DNA from: Hydrotalea flava
GTDB taxonomy: Bacteria > Bacteroidota > Bacteroidia > Chitinophagales > Chitinophagaceae
Direction of reading: 5' to 3'
NCBI RefSeq assembly: GCF_001623405.1
Contig: NZ_LUHG01000073.1
Span: 1-64,000, forward strand
DNA length: 64,000 nt
Positions within the stretch are counted from its first letter, which is position 1, and each line of letters begins with the position of its first letter. The notes below the pieces were generated by a model that saw nothing but the letters and a program-made list of their open reading frames with translations, was not told the origin of the DNA and ran no database searches. Both the position numbers and the translations under genes were made by a program. This document shows positions 27,544 to 37,931 of this stretch, piece after piece.

Positions 27544-28425
27544 TTAGAATGATTTTGGAACTTCCGGATTGGTAATGATAATAAAATCAGCCTGCTGCTT
27601 CAATGCAACCCAGTTGGGATGGGTAAATTGCGCATCATCACTATAACAACTAATACTTTGCATTTTTATTTTACGGAATAATGCCCGCAAACGTGCATAA
27701 GTTCCTAATTTATCATCGCTATGAAAACGCCCGTTTACCTGAAAAACAGTATAACTTTTATGATGTTTCCAAAACCGGTAAATACTATTGGCCATGGTAG
27801 CATCCCATAAATTTTGTGCATCAAACATATTTTGATTGAATTGCTCGTGCCCACCCATAATACCTTCAAATTTTTGTTGATAGGCTGCCTGAGCTGCACT
27901 AAATGGCAATGGCGGAAGATAGCTTTTTGATAATTTATCTAATTTCAGTAGAGTTTCAACACCATTTTGATGAACCAAACTTACATAACGCCTCGGTGCA
28001 TTAGCTGCTATAACAGGCAATTGATATTGTTTAGCCGTTTCTACCATTGGTTTATAATCACTGTAATTATTCCACGGCCGTGTGTTGGCCAAAAATTGTT
28101 TTTCAGTAATAAATCCTTCTACATATTCATTCAATGGTGCCTGACAATCGGTTTCAAACATTTCTAATGACAACGCAACATGTTTCTTTTCCTGCACCAA
28201 CGCTTTGAATAAGGAATCTTCCAGATAATGTGCTACTGCATCATTGTGGTCTTCCCCAAAAAATACAACCTGTGTGTGTATTAAAGCGGTTGTTAATTCA
28301 CCCAAATCAATGGTTTTGTGTTGGGCAACATCATAAATTACATAATTATTTTGCATATTTTTTTGAGCAAACAATTCAATAAAAGCAATAGCAAACAAAG
28401 CAGTAATACATGTTTTTTTGCGCAT
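27544..28425 (-). CDS. ChaN family haem/iron-associated protein
   Basis: A 293-aa exported protein of the ChaN family (haem-binding iron-regulated protein fold). The blocks VVFFGEDHNDAVAHYLED, LSLEMFETDCQAPLNEYV and VIAANAPRRYVSLV are diagnostic. Characterised ChaN dimers bind haem and are lipoproteins; here the signal peptide (about residues 1-20, ending LFAQ) lacks a lipobox Cys, so a soluble periplasmic form is likely. It is last in the hemH-hemJ-chaN run, 6 bases after hemJ, which supports a role in haem handling. Confidence 0.85.
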   Translation of the reverse strand: MRKKTCITALFAIAFIELFAQKNMQNNYVIYDVAQHKTIDLGELTTALIHTQVVFFGEDHNDAVAHYLEDSLFKALVQEKKHVALSLEMFETDCQAPLNEYVEGFITEKQFLANTRPWNNYSDYKPMVETAKQYQLPVIAANAPRRYVSLVHQNGVETLLKLDKLSKSYLPPLPFSAAQAAYQQKFEGIMGGHEQFNQNMFDAQNLWDATMANSIYRFWKHHKSYTVFQVNGRFHSDDKLGTYARLRALFRKIKMQSISCYSDDAQFTHPNWVALKQQADFIIITNPEVPKSF

Positions 28426-28431
28426 GATTGT

Positions 28432-28980
28432 TTATTTGTTTCGTAGCAGCTTATAAATTTTAATGGCACTTAACAGTACTAAAAGCAACGCCAGTAAAGC
28501 AACAAATCCCCACAACAAACCAATGCTTTGTTTAACCGTTGCCAAAAACACAATTGCAAACAAAAACAAAGTAGCTACCTCATTCCAAATGCGCAATTGC
28601 TGAGAACTGTATCGGTAAATGCCATGTACCTCCTGATTTACCAATATTTGTAATGAAAAATGATACGTATATAAAAATAACACTAAAACCAATTTTACAA
28701 GTAACCATTTACCCTCCGGTTTAAACAATAACAGGTACCAACCACCTTCCATTAAAACAGAAGTACCTAATAATAAAGTAATAATTGCAGAAGGCCAGGT
28801 AATGCCATACCATAAACGCTTCATCATAATGGCAAACTGATTTCGCAGAATAGTGCGTTCAGGCTCTGGCTTATCGCCTGCTTCAGTAGCATAAATAAAC
28901 AAGCGGGGCATATAAAACAAACCCGCAAACCAGGTAACAACAAAAATAATATGTGCAGCCTTCAAGTATAGATACATCAT
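28432..28980 (-). CDS. hemJ: Protoporphyrinogen IX oxidase HemJ (UPF0093)
   Basis: A 182-aa inner-membrane protein with four to five helices. The start YLKAAHIIFVVTWFAGLFYMPRLFIYATEA holds the conserved His and Arg of HemJ, and a further conserved Lys lies in WLLVKLVLVL. HemJ oxidises protoporphyrinogen IX to protoporphyrin IX; no HemG or HemY is in the window, so this is the likely enzyme for the penultimate step. It lies 13 bases after hemH, which uses its product. Confidence 0.92.
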   Translation of the reverse strand: MMYLYLKAAHIIFVVTWFAGLFYMPRLFIYATEAGDKPEPERTILRNQFAIMMKRLWYGITWPSAIITLLLGTSVLMEGGWYLLLFKPEGKWLLVKLVLVLFLYTYHFSLQILVNQEVHGIYRYSSQQLRIWNEVATLFLFAIVFLATVKQSIGLLWGFVALLALLLVLLSAIKIYKLLRNK

Positions 28981-28993
28981 ACTAAAGATAAGA

Positions 28994-30043
28994 TTAATTC
29001 AACAACATATTGCTTGCACCATTTTCATAAGTATTTATCCAGTTACTGATAGTGGCTACCCAATGTGGCTGTGTATTTAAACAGGGAATGGTAGTATAAC
29101 TTTCACCACCTGCATGCATAAAACTTTCTTTACCACGTTCTGCAATTTCTTCTAAGGTTTCCAGACAATCACTTACAAAAGCCGGGCAAAGAATCAATAG
29201 TTTTTTAATGCCCTGAGCAGGCATTTCTTCCAATCGTTTATCGGTAAAGGGTTGCAACCAGCCTTTACCCAAGCGCGACTGAAAAGAAACACTAAATTTT
29301 TCTTTCGGTATATGCAACTTTTCAGTTACCAATTTAGTGGTTTCAAAAACCTGATGTCTATAACAGGCTTGGTGTGCAATGGATGACACATTACAGCAAT
29401 CTTTTACCTGAAGGCAATGGCATCCCGTTGTATCACTTTTTCGAATATGCCGTTCCGGTATACCATGATAGCTGAATAGAATATGGTCATATTCCTGTTG
29501 TAAATAGGGTTGAATACTGTTGGCAAGAGCATGAATATATTCGGGCTGGTTGTAGTAAGGTTTTATGGTTTGCAACTTAAATCTATACCCCATTTTTTGA
29601 TGCACCTCCTTCATATATTCCACTGCAGTTTCATAACTGCTCATGGCATAATGCGGATATAATGGAAATAATAAAATTTCTTCAATATCAGGGTCTTGTT
29701 CTAATAATGATTGATAAGCAGCCTCAGGTGATGGGTTACCATAACGCATAGCAACAGTAACCGGCATTTGAATAAGCTGCTGAACAGCCTCTTTTAACTG
29801 TTGGGTTAAAACAATGAGTGGCGAACCGGCATCTGTCCAGATGGTTTTATATGCCTCTGCCGATTTAGGTGCCCTGAATGGAACAATAATGCCTTTAATC
29901 AATAAAAGCCTGAAAAAATATGGAACATCTATCACACGTTCATCCATTAAAAACTCTCTCAAATATCGTTGCACATCTTTTACAGATGTTGAATCCGGCG
30001 AACCGAGATTCATTAAAATAACCCCTTTTTTCTTTTGGTGCAT
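28994..30043 (-). CDS. hemH: Ferrochelatase
   Basis: A 349-aa enzyme inserting Fe2+ into protoporphyrin IX to give protohaem. The start KKGVILMNLGSPDS, the catalytic His in FSYHGIPERH, a Cys cluster CHCLQVKDCC just after it and the acidic C-terminal block DCLETLEEI identify it. I start at 30043 (MHQKKKGV); six more in-frame codons lie upstream. It heads a leftward run hemH-hemJ-chaN and has a well-formed promoter at 30059-30088. Confidence 0.95.
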   Translation of the reverse strand: MHQKKKGVILMNLGSPDSTSVKDVQRYLREFLMDERVIDVPYFFRLLLIKGIIVPFRAPKSAEAYKTIWTDAGSPLIVLTQQLKEAVQQLIQMPVTVAMRYGNPSPEAAYQSLLEQDPDIEEILLFPLYPHYAMSSYETAVEYMKEVHQKMGYRFKLQTIKPYYNQPEYIHALANSIQPYLQQEYDHILFSYHGIPERHIRKSDTTGCHCLQVKDCCNVSSIAHQACYRHQVFETTKLVTEKLHIPKEKFSVSFQSRLGKGWLQPFTDKRLEEMPAQGIKKLLILCPAFVSDCLETLEEIAERGKESFMHAGGESYTTIPCLNTQPHWVATISNWINTYENGASNMLLN

Positions 30044-30058
30044 AAAAATAAATGTTAG

Positions 30059-30088
30059 CAAATGTATTATTTCAAAAATTGTTTCAAA
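30059..30088 (-). promoter_or_regulatory. hemH promoter (TTTG-N18-TACATTTG)
   Basis: On the minus strand a -33 TTTG (30085-30088) and an exact -7 TACATTTG (30059-30066) are 18 bases apart, fitting the Bacteroidota vegetative promoter. It is the best-formed promoter in the window, and drives the hemH-hemJ-chaN run. Confidence 0.6.
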
Positions 30089-30147
30089 CAGGTTGTTTGC
30101 ATTTTATTACTCGTAACAACGAAACAAAATATGAATTGGTTTGAAAC
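30081..30147. repeat. Inverted 9-base repeat in the hemH-hemA divergent region
   Basis: GTTTCAAAC at 30081-30089 and its inverse GTTTGAAAC at 30139-30147 lie 49 bases apart. The first overlaps the -33 box of hemH. They may be paired operator half-sites, but short repeats in A/T-rich DNA can arise by chance. Confidence 0.35.
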
Positions 30148-30219
30148 AGCCATAAAAAAGTACAGTAAACCGGTAAATCGTATTCAAATCTGGTAAAATG
30201 ACAATTAAATGACAGAGAC

Positions 30220-30233
30220 ATGACCTAAGTCAT
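30220..30233 (+). promoter_or_regulatory. Candidate Crp/Fnr-type operator upstream of hemA
   Basis: A perfect dyad, ATGAC-CTAA-GTCAT, with the 5-4-5 layout of Crp/Fnr-family sites. Its centre is 30.5 bases ahead of the hemA -7 element, about -42 from the predicted start, the class II activator position. hemN has a similar dyad at nearly the same distance. Confidence 0.55.
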
Positions 30234-30256
30234 ACATTTCTGCCATCCAAGCGGAA

Positions 30257-30264
30257 TACTTTTG
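30257..30264 (+). promoter_or_regulatory. Putative -7 element of the hemA operon
   Basis: TACTTTTG matches TAnnTTTG exactly, 33 bases before the hemA ATG. There is no good -33 TTTG; the dyad at 30220-30233 may substitute for it by recruiting an activator. Confidence 0.5.
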
Positions 30265-30297
30265 CGTTTATAAAAGGAACCATATTAAGACCAGCAG

Positions 30298-31518
30298 ATG
30301 ATAAACTTATCGAATTTTTTTGCCATTGGTATTAATTACAAAAAAACAGATGCTTCTGTAAGAGGTCAATACGCCATTGGCCCCGAACAATATGCCGCCA
30401 TTTTACAAAAAGCCTCTACCCTTTCTATAAAAGAGTTGGTAATACTCAGCACCTGTAACCGCACCGAAATTTATGGCATTGCTAACCAGGCTTCTGACCT
30501 TATTAACCTGCTTTGCAGTGAAACTGTGGGTTCAAAAGAAATATTTTTAGAACGTTGTTATATAAAAAAAGAAAAAGAAGCGGTAACACATATTTTTTCT
30601 GTTGGTGCTGGATTAGATTCGCAAATCTTGGGCGATTATGAAATTGTAGGGCAAATGAAATTGGCAGTTAAGTTTGCAAAAGAACGTGGATTTGTAGGTT
30701 CATTTCTGGAAAGATTGTTTAACACCGTACTACAATCTTCTAAAACCATTAAAAACCAAACCGCTTTAAGCGGTGGCACTGTTTCTGTATCATTTGCAGC
30801 CATTCAATACCTGAAAGAACATCTTCATTTCATAGCACAAAAAAATATTTTATTAATTGGAACAGGTAAAATTGGCAAAAATACTTGTAAAAATTTAATT
30901 GATTATTTAGATACAACTAATATTACACTCATCAATAGAACCAATGAAAAAGCAGCTGAACTGGCTGCAGAACTTGGTATTGGTTCAGCCACTTACCAAA
31001 CTTTACCCACTTTAGCAGCAAAAGCAGATGTAATTATTGTAGCCACCAATGCAGAAACTCCTATTTTATTTAAAGAGAATTTTATTAATTCGGGTAAAAA
31101 AATTCTGATTGATTTGTCAATTCCCAATAATATTCATCCCGATACCGCCCAATTAGCCCATATTTCATTAGTAAATGTAGATGATTTAGCAAAAATTAAT
31201 GATGCTACTTTACAAAAACGCCAGGCAGAAATTCCAAAAGCATTAGCCATTATTCACGAATTTGAAGCCGAATTTTTTGAGTGGTTAGACAGCAGAAAAT
31301 TTGTACCGGTTATTAAGGCTGTAAAAAAGAAATTAGAAGACATGAACCACTGTGAAATGTTTAATGCTGTTTATACAGCCAATAACCACAGTACCAGTTC
31401 AAATGAGGCTGTTCAAAAAGCAGTAAAAAACATGGCTGTTAAATTACGCAGCAATTACAAACCCGGTTGTAATTTTATTGAAGCTATTAACGATTTTATC
31501 ACCATCAGCAGTAACTGA
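30298..31518 (+). CDS. hemA: Glutamyl-tRNA reductase
   Basis: A 406-aa NADPH enzyme that starts the C5 route by reducing glutamyl-tRNA to glutamate-1-semialdehyde. The catalytic Cys53 is in ILSTCNRTEIYG, followed by the VGAGLDSQILGDYEIVGQ block and the NADPH site LIGTGKIGKNT at about residue 180. Length is typical. It is the first gene of an eight-gene rightward run, so supply of the first committed precursor is controlled together with the later steps. Confidence 0.96.
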   Translation: MINLSNFFAIGINYKKTDASVRGQYAIGPEQYAAILQKASTLSIKELVILSTCNRTEIYGIANQASDLINLLCSETVGSKEIFLERCYIKKEKEAVTHIFSVGAGLDSQILGDYEIVGQMKLAVKFAKERGFVGSFLERLFNTVLQSSKTIKNQTALSGGTVSVSFAAIQYLKEHLHFIAQKNILLIGTGKIGKNTCKNLIDYLDTTNITLINRTNEKAAELAAELGIGSATYQTLPTLAAKADVIIVATNAETPILFKENFINSGKKILIDLSIPNNIHPDTAQLAHISLVNVDDLAKINDATLQKRQAEIPKALAIIHEFEAEFFEWLDSRKFVPVIKAVKKKLEDMNHCEMFNAVYTANNHSTSSNEAVQKAVKNMAVKLRSNYKPGCNFIEAINDFITISSN

Positions 31519-31531
31519 TTTTATTTAAATC

Positions 31532-32452
31532 ATGGGTATAATTAAAATTGGAACCAGAGAAAGCCAATTAGCCGTTTGGCAGGCAACACTGGTACAAACG
31601 CTATTAAGTAAACACCATATTCAAAGTGAATTAAAACATATAAAAAGCGATGGTGATATTGATTTGGTTACCCCACTATATGCCATTGGCGTACAAGGGG
31701 TGTTTACAAAAACATTAGATGCAGCATTACTAAGTAAAACCATTGATATTGCTGTACACTCAATGAAAGATGTACCTACACAGTTAGCTAAAGGCATTGT
31801 GCAGGCTGCTGTTCTTCCCAGAGCATCATACAAGGATATATTGGTATTCAAAAACAATACAGATTTTTTATCAGACGCTCAATCTAATGCCATTATTGCC
31901 ACCAGTAGCATTCGCCGAAAAGCACAATGGCTGTACCGTTATCCCAATCATACCATTGAAAATTTGCGGGGCAACGTAAATACCCGTTTACAAAAAGTAG
32001 CCAACAGCAATTGGGATGGAGCCATATTTGCTGCTGCAGGATTAGAACGAATTGCGTTACGCCCCGCACAATCCATACATTTAGACTGGATGCTTCCTGC
32101 ACCTGCACAAGGTGCCATTGTAATTGTATGCCGGGAAGATGATACTGAAACTTTTAAAAAATTAAATCAACTAAACGATCCCAATACCGATCTTTGTACC
32201 AAATTAGAACGCGATTTTTTACAAACTTTAATGGGCGGTTGTTCTACCCCTGTCAGTGCTTTGGCCACAATTGAAAATAATGAGGTTTACTTTAAGGGAA
32301 ATATTACCAGCCCAGACGGCAAACAACAATTTAAAATAGAAAAAAAAACAACCCTTTCAGATACTGTAAACTTAGGCAGATTAGCTGCTGAAGAACTTTT
32401 AACAACCGGCGCAAAAATGATCATTGAATCAATTCACCATGCAAAAAAATAG
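31532..32452 (+). CDS. hemC: Hydroxymethylbilane synthase (porphobilinogen deaminase)
   Basis: A 306-aa enzyme that links four porphobilinogen units into hydroxymethylbilane. Cys237, in LMGGCSTPVSAL, is the attachment point of the dipyrromethane cofactor. IKIGTRESQLAVWQA, AVHSMKDVPT and the TSSIRRKAQ block are standard. It begins 13 bases after hemA, and its end overlaps the start of hemD, pointing to translational coupling. Confidence 0.96.
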   Translation: MGIIKIGTRESQLAVWQATLVQTLLSKHHIQSELKHIKSDGDIDLVTPLYAIGVQGVFTKTLDAALLSKTIDIAVHSMKDVPTQLAKGIVQAAVLPRASYKDILVFKNNTDFLSDAQSNAIIATSSIRRKAQWLYRYPNHTIENLRGNVNTRLQKVANSNWDGAIFAAAGLERIALRPAQSIHLDWMLPAPAQGAIVIVCREDDTETFKKLNQLNDPNTDLCTKLERDFLQTLMGGCSTPVSALATIENNEVYFKGNITSPDGKQQFKIEKKTTLSDTVNLGRLAAEELLTTGAKMIIESIHHAKK

Positions 32453-33158
32453 TACCATACCCATTTTATGCACCCGTACATTAGACCCTATCATTGTAAT
32501 CAATGCCAATACAAGAGGTATTACCATTGATTGTATTCCATTTATTGAAACCAGTCCCATTATAAATGAATCAATTACACAAACCATTCACGAATTGGCT
32601 GAAAAAAAAATTACGGCTCTTTTTACCAGCATGAATGCAGTAGATGCAGTTACAGCCCAATTACCGCAAGTTCCCAAATGGGATATTTATTGTTTAGGCG
32701 GTATTACCAAAGAAAAAGTTATTCAGTTTTTTGGCGAAAAACATTTTAAAGGCAGTGCTAAAAGTGCGGGTTTATTGGCTGAAAAAATTATTGAGCACCG
32801 GCCCGAAAACGCGTTAGTATTTTTTTGTGGTGATCAACGAATGGATGAACTTCCTGAAACCTTAGCCGCAAACCAATTTCCAACTGAACAGGTTATTGTT
32901 TACAATACCTTACAAACACCCGTTGAAGTATCAAAAAATTATCAGGGTATTATTTTTTTTAGCCCAAGTGCTGTTCATAGTTTCTTTTCCGTAAATACCA
33001 TACCGTTAGCCACTGTTTTATTTGCCATTGGTAAAACAACTGCAGCAACCATACATACCTATGTTCAAAACAAAATAATTACTAGTGAATGGCCCGGAAA
33101 AGAACAAATGATTGAATTAGCAATGAACTATTTTAAACCGATTAATATTAAAGCATGA
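32439..33158 (+). CDS. hemD: Uroporphyrinogen-III synthase
   Basis: A 239-aa enzyme, the divergent two-domain HemD fold, which closes hydroxymethylbilane into uroporphyrinogen III. Sequence identity in this family is low; the call rests on position between hemC and hemE, length, and motifs such as [11 protein letters not shown] and the C-terminal [13 protein letters not shown] with its conserved Ser-Pro-Ser. The start is taken at 32439 ([11 protein letters not shown]); 32424 is an alternative. It overlaps hemC by 14 bases and hemE by 4 (ATGA). Confidence 0.88.
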   Translation: MQKNSTIPILCTRTLDPIIVINANTRGITIDCIPFIETSPIINESITQTIHELAEKKITALFTSMNAVDAVTAQLPQVPKWDIYCLGGITKEKVIQFFGEKHFKGSAKSAGLLAEKIIEHRPENALVFFCGDQRMDELPETLAANQFPTEQVIVYNTLQTPVEVSKNYQGIIFFSPSAVHSFFSVNTIPLATVLFAIGKTTAATIHTYVQNKIITSEWPGKEQMIELAMNYFKPINIKA

Positions 33159-34192
33159 GTGTATTAAAAAACGATTTGATTCTAAGAACTTTAAGAGGTG
33201 AACAAACGGAACGTTCGCCTGTTTGGATGATGCGACAAGCCGGTAGGTATTTACCGCAATACATGGAATTAAGAAATAAATATGGTTTTTTTGAGCGTTG
33301 CCAAACACCCGAATTAGCCTGCCAAATTACTTTACAGCCTGTTGATATTATTGGTGTTGATGCAGCTATATTGTTCTCTGATATTTTAGTAGTACCTCAG
33401 GCTATGGGCATTGAAGTACAGTTAATTGAAAGCAAAGGGCCTATTTTACCCAACCCTATTCAAACAGTAAATGATTTATCGCGGATTCGTGTACCGGATG
33501 TACACGAAACATTAGGCTATGTTTTTGAAGCCATTCAGCTCATTAAAAAAGAACTCAATGGCCGAGTTCCATTAATTGGTTTTGCCGGTGCGCCTTGGAC
33601 GCTGCTTTGTTATATGGTGCAGGGAAAGGGCTCTAAAACTTTTGATGAAGCCAAAGCATTTTGTTACCAACAACCCGCATTGGCACACCAATTATTGCAA
33701 ATGATTACAGATACAACCATTGCCTATTTAAAGGCTCAGGTGGTTGCCGGTGCCGATACGGTGCAAATATTCGATAGTTGGGGCGGGTTATTGAGCAAAG
33801 AAGATTTTGAAACCATTTCACTTCCTTACATCCAACAAATTGTTTCAGCAATCAAACCCAGTGTTCCGGTAATTGTATTTGCCAAAGGTGCATGGTACAG
33901 CTTATCTGCGATGGCTCAAACAGGAGCAGCAGCACTAGGAATTGACTGGTGTACGCCGCCTGAATTAGCACGGAATTTTGCAGGCAACAACATTACCTTA
34001 CAGGGTAATTTTGACCCGGCAAAACTACTGTCGCCCATACCTGTTATAAAAAAAGAAGTAATTACCATGTTACAAGCTTTCGGCCCACAAAAACATATTG
34101 CTAATTTAGGGCATGGAATTTTACCCAATGTTCCGGTTGACCATGCTAAAGCATTTGTTGATACAGTTAAAGAATGGCAACCTGCCAGTTAG
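33155..34192 (+). CDS. hemE: Uroporphyrinogen decarboxylase
   Basis: A 345-aa cytosolic enzyme that removes four carboxyl groups from uroporphyrinogen III to form coproporphyrinogen [18 protein letters not shown] holds the substrate-binding Arg residues, [14 protein letters not shown] the catalytic Asp, and GFAGAPWTL and [14 protein letters not shown] are further family blocks. Its ATG overlaps the hemD stop, so the two are translationally coupled. The product goes to hemF, the next gene, or to hemN. Confidence 0.97.
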   Translation: MSVLKNDLILRTLRGEQTERSPVWMMRQAGRYLPQYMELRNKYGFFERCQTPELACQITLQPVDIIGVDAAILFSDILVVPQAMGIEVQLIESKGPILPNPIQTVNDLSRIRVPDVHETLGYVFEAIQLIKKELNGRVPLIGFAGAPWTLLCYMVQGKGSKTFDEAKAFCYQQPALAHQLLQMITDTTIAYLKAQVVAGADTVQIFDSWGGLLSKEDFETISLPYIQQIVSAIKPSVPVIVFAKGAWYSLSAMAQTGAAALGIDWCTPPELARNFAGNNITLQGNFDPAKLLSPIPVIKKEVITMLQAFGPQKHIANLGHGILPNVPVDHAKAFVDTVKEWQPAS

Positions 34193-34207
34193 CATAAAGC
34201 ATTCATC

Positions 34208-35212
34208 ATGGAAACAAATTTTTTACCGGCCACCCATACAACAGCATTTCGAGAAGAATGGATACAATTTATTCATACCCTTCAGGATACGATTTGCACT
34301 GCACTTGAAACGGCAGATGGCAAAGCTGTTTTTGTACAAGATGAATGGCAACGTAAGCCCGATGGTACAGGTGGCGGTGGAAAAACCAGAGTAATTGCCG
34401 ATGGAAATGTTTTTGAAAAAGGTGGCGTAAATACATCTGTAGTATATGGTACCGTTAGCGGGCCCATGCGCAAACAATTACAAATGAACGGCGATGAATG
34501 GTTTGCCTGTGGTTTAAGTTTAGTGATACATCCCAACAATCCCTTTGTACCTACCATACATTGCAATTATCGTTATTTTGAATTATATGAAAATAATGAA
34601 GTGATAGACAGATGGTTTGGAGGTGGAACGGATCTTACCCCCTATTATTTATTGAATGAAGATGCCATTCATTTTCACCAAATACACAAAAATGCCTGCG
34701 ATCAGTTTGATACATCCTTCTATCCTCTTTTTAAAACAACCTGCGATAATTATTTTGTAAACACACACCGGCAAAATGAACGGAGAGGCATTGGCGGTAT
34801 ATTTTATGATCACCAAAAACCCACACCCGAAAGAGATGAACAATTTTGGCTGGGATTAGCAAAGGCTTGTGGAAACGCATTTTTAGATGCCTATTTACCT
34901 ATTGTTGAAAAAAGAAAAAATACTCCATTTAAAGCACAACATAAATTTTGGCAGGAAATAAGGCGTGGCCGTTATGTAGAATTTAATTTATTACACGACC
35001 GAGGTACCATATTTGGCCTAAAAACCAATGGAAGAACAGAAAGTATTTTAATGAGCTTGCCACCAACCGTTCGCTTCAACTATAATTACCAACCGGAAGC
35101 AGGAACGCCTGAAGCCATTTTATTAGATGCCTGTCTGCATCCCAAAGATTGGATCAACGAGCATCAATCCATCACCATTGATGAATGGACACAAAAAACC
35201 AATCAGTGTTAA
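34208..35212 (+). CDS. hemF: Oxygen-dependent coproporphyrinogen III oxidase
   Basis: A 334-aa enzyme that carries out the same step as HemN but with O2. The blocks SLVIHPNNPFVPTIHCNYR, FGGGTDLTPYY, RRGIGGIFYD and VEFNLLHDRGTIFGL are the HemF signature and complete. A genome with both hemF and hemN can make haem with or without oxygen. It is 15 bases downstream of hemE. Confidence 0.97.
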   Translation: METNFLPATHTTAFREEWIQFIHTLQDTICTALETADGKAVFVQDEWQRKPDGTGGGGKTRVIADGNVFEKGGVNTSVVYGTVSGPMRKQLQMNGDEWFACGLSLVIHPNNPFVPTIHCNYRYFELYENNEVIDRWFGGGTDLTPYYLLNEDAIHFHQIHKNACDQFDTSFYPLFKTTCDNYFVNTHRQNERRGIGGIFYDHQKPTPERDEQFWLGLAKACGNAFLDAYLPIVEKRKNTPFKAQHKFWQEIRRGRYVEFNLLHDRGTIFGLKTNGRTESILMSLPPTVRFNYNYQPEAGTPEAILLDACLHPKDWINEHQSITIDEWTQKTNQC

Positions 35213-35227
35213 CCATAAAACTATTGA

Positions 35228-36205
<978 letters not shown>

Positions 36206-36249
36206 TCCAAAACAATAGTAATTCAATTTGTACACTTAAAAACAACTTT

Positions 36250-36546
36250 ATGTTTATTGTAGATATTACTTACAAAGTATCCACTAATTTAATTGATCAG
36301 CATATGGAAGCCCATATTGCTTTTCTGGAAAAATATTATCAGTCCGGCAATTTTATTGCCTCCGGCAGAAAAGAACCACGCACCGGTGGAATCATTTTGG
36401 CAAATGCAGATAGTAGAAAAACAATAGAACAAATTATGGCTGAAGATCCATTTTATGTTAACAAACTGGCAGAGTGGAATATCATAGAATTTAAGCCAAC
36501 CAAAGCAATAAAAGCATTTACAGCTATGTTAGAAGAAAATGAGTAG
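36250..36546 (+). CDS. YciI family protein
   Basis: A 98-aa ferredoxin-like small protein of the YciI family. It keeps the conserved His ([12 protein letters not shown], about residue 21) and the Asp-Pro-Phe motif (AEDPFYVN, about 61-63). Biochemical roles in this family are mostly unknown. It sits between hemB and hemL, 44 and 38 bases from each, so it is probably co-transcribed with haem genes; whether it acts in that pathway is unknown. Confidence 0.85.
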   Translation: MFIVDITYKVSTNLIDQHMEAHIAFLEKYYQSGNFIASGRKEPRTGGIILANADSRKTIEQIMAEDPFYVNKLAEWNIIEFKPTKAIKAFTAMLEENE

Positions 36547-36584
36547 CCGAAGCAAATAGCATTATTGAGAAAAAAGAAAATTTT

Positions 36585-37877
36585 ATGCAAATAGAAACTA
36601 GCCAACAATTGTTTGAACGTGCACAGAAAAGTATACCCGGTGGGGTAAACTCGCCGGTTAGGGCTTTTAAAAACGTAGGTGGTACACCCTTGTTTATAAA
36701 AAAAGCAAAAGGCGCTTATTTATTTGATGAAGACAATCATCAATACATCGATTATATTGCTTCATGGGGCCCGATGATATTAGGTCACGCTTACAAGCCG
36801 GTTATTAAAGCCATACAAGAGAAGGCAGTAGATTCAACATCGTTTGGTGCGCCCACAGCTTTAGAAATTGAAATGGCTGAACTCATTACAAGCATGGCAC
36901 CTAATGTTGACTTAATTAGAATGGTGAGTAGCGGTACAGAAGCCTGCATGAGTGCACTACGATTGGCTAGGGGTTATACCGGCAAAAATAAATTCATCAA
37001 ATTTGAAGGAAATTATCATGGACATGCAGATGCATTTTTGGTAAAAGCAGGCAGCGGCGTGGCCACATTTAATATACAAACCGTACCGGGTATTCCTGCA
37101 GGTGTTAGCTCCGATACGTTAACCTGCGCCTACAACGATTTAAATGCCGTAAAAAAATTAGTTGAAGCAAATCCAAATGAAATAGCCGCCATTATTGTAG
37201 AACCCGTTGCAGGCAATATGGGTTGCATCCTTCCTGAAAAAGGATTTCTGGAAGGATTACGAAAAATTTGTACCGATAATCATATCGTACTCATTTTTGA
37301 TGAAGTAATGACCGGCTTTCGGTTGGCCCCCGGTGGCGCACAAGAGCGGTTAGGCATTGACGCTGATTTAATTACCTATGGAAAAGTAATTGGTGCAGGT
37401 ATGCCGGTAGGCGCTTTTGGAGGTAAAAAAGAAATCATGCAACACATTGCGCCGTTGGGAAATGTATACCAGGCCGGAACATTAAGCGGCAATCCTATTG
37501 CAATGATTGCGGGTTATACATTATTAAATGAATTAAAAAATAATCCTTCCATATATCAGGAGTTAGATGACAAAACGGCTTATTTGCATCAAGGGCTGCA
37601 GGAAGTATTTACTGCTTCTAAAATACCTTTTATCATTAATCGTTTAGGTTCTATGATCAGTGTGCATTTTAGCAAGCAGCCCGTAACAAATTTTGAAACT
37701 GCCGCAGCAGCCAACAATGAATTATTTAAGCAATACTTTCACGCAATGCTTAAAAGAGGAATATATTTACCACCATCCCCTTTTGAGAGCTGGTTTTTGA
37801 ATAATGCACTTACCTACCAGGATTTAGATGCAACCATAAAAGCCAGCAAAGAAAGTTTACAAGAGATAATTCAATAA
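36585..37877 (+). CDS. hemL: Glutamate-1-semialdehyde 2,1-aminomutase
   Basis: A 430-aa PLP enzyme turning glutamate-1-semialdehyde into 5-aminolevulinate, the second step of the C5 route. The PLP Lys267 lies in [44 protein letters not shown] and [10 protein letters not shown] are diagnostic and separate it from other class III aminotransferases. It is last in the run and ends 2 bases before a strong terminator. Confidence 0.97.
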   Translation: MQIETSQQLFERAQKSIPGGVNSPVRAFKNVGGTPLFIKKAKGAYLFDEDNHQYIDYIASWGPMILGHAYKPVIKAIQEKAVDSTSFGAPTALEIEMAELITSMAPNVDLIRMVSSGTEACMSALRLARGYTGKNKFIKFEGNYHGHADAFLVKAGSGVATFNIQTVPGIPAGVSSDTLTCAYNDLNAVKKLVEANPNEIAAIIVEPVAGNMGCILPEKGFLEGLRKICTDNHIVLIFDEVMTGFRLAPGGAQERLGIDADLITYGKVIGAGMPVGAFGGKKEIMQHIAPLGNVYQAGTLSGNPIAMIAGYTLLNELKNNPSIYQELDDKTAYLHQGLQEVFTASKIPFIINRLGSMISVHFSKQPVTNFETAAAANNELFKQYFHAMLKRGIYLPPSPFESWFLNNALTYQDLDATIKASKESLQEIIQ

Positions 37878-37911
37878 AAAAAAGCAACCCGTTTCGTCGG
37901 GTTGCTTTTTT
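37878..37911. terminator. Bidirectional terminator between hemL and the AraC-type gene
   Basis: A 14-bp perfect stem (37878-37891 with 37898-37911) and a 6-base loop, with A and T ends in both directions. It ends the hemA-hemL operon and the convergent regulator gene. Confidence 0.88.
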
Positions 37912-37931
37912 AAAAATCGGGGGCTTATCAG

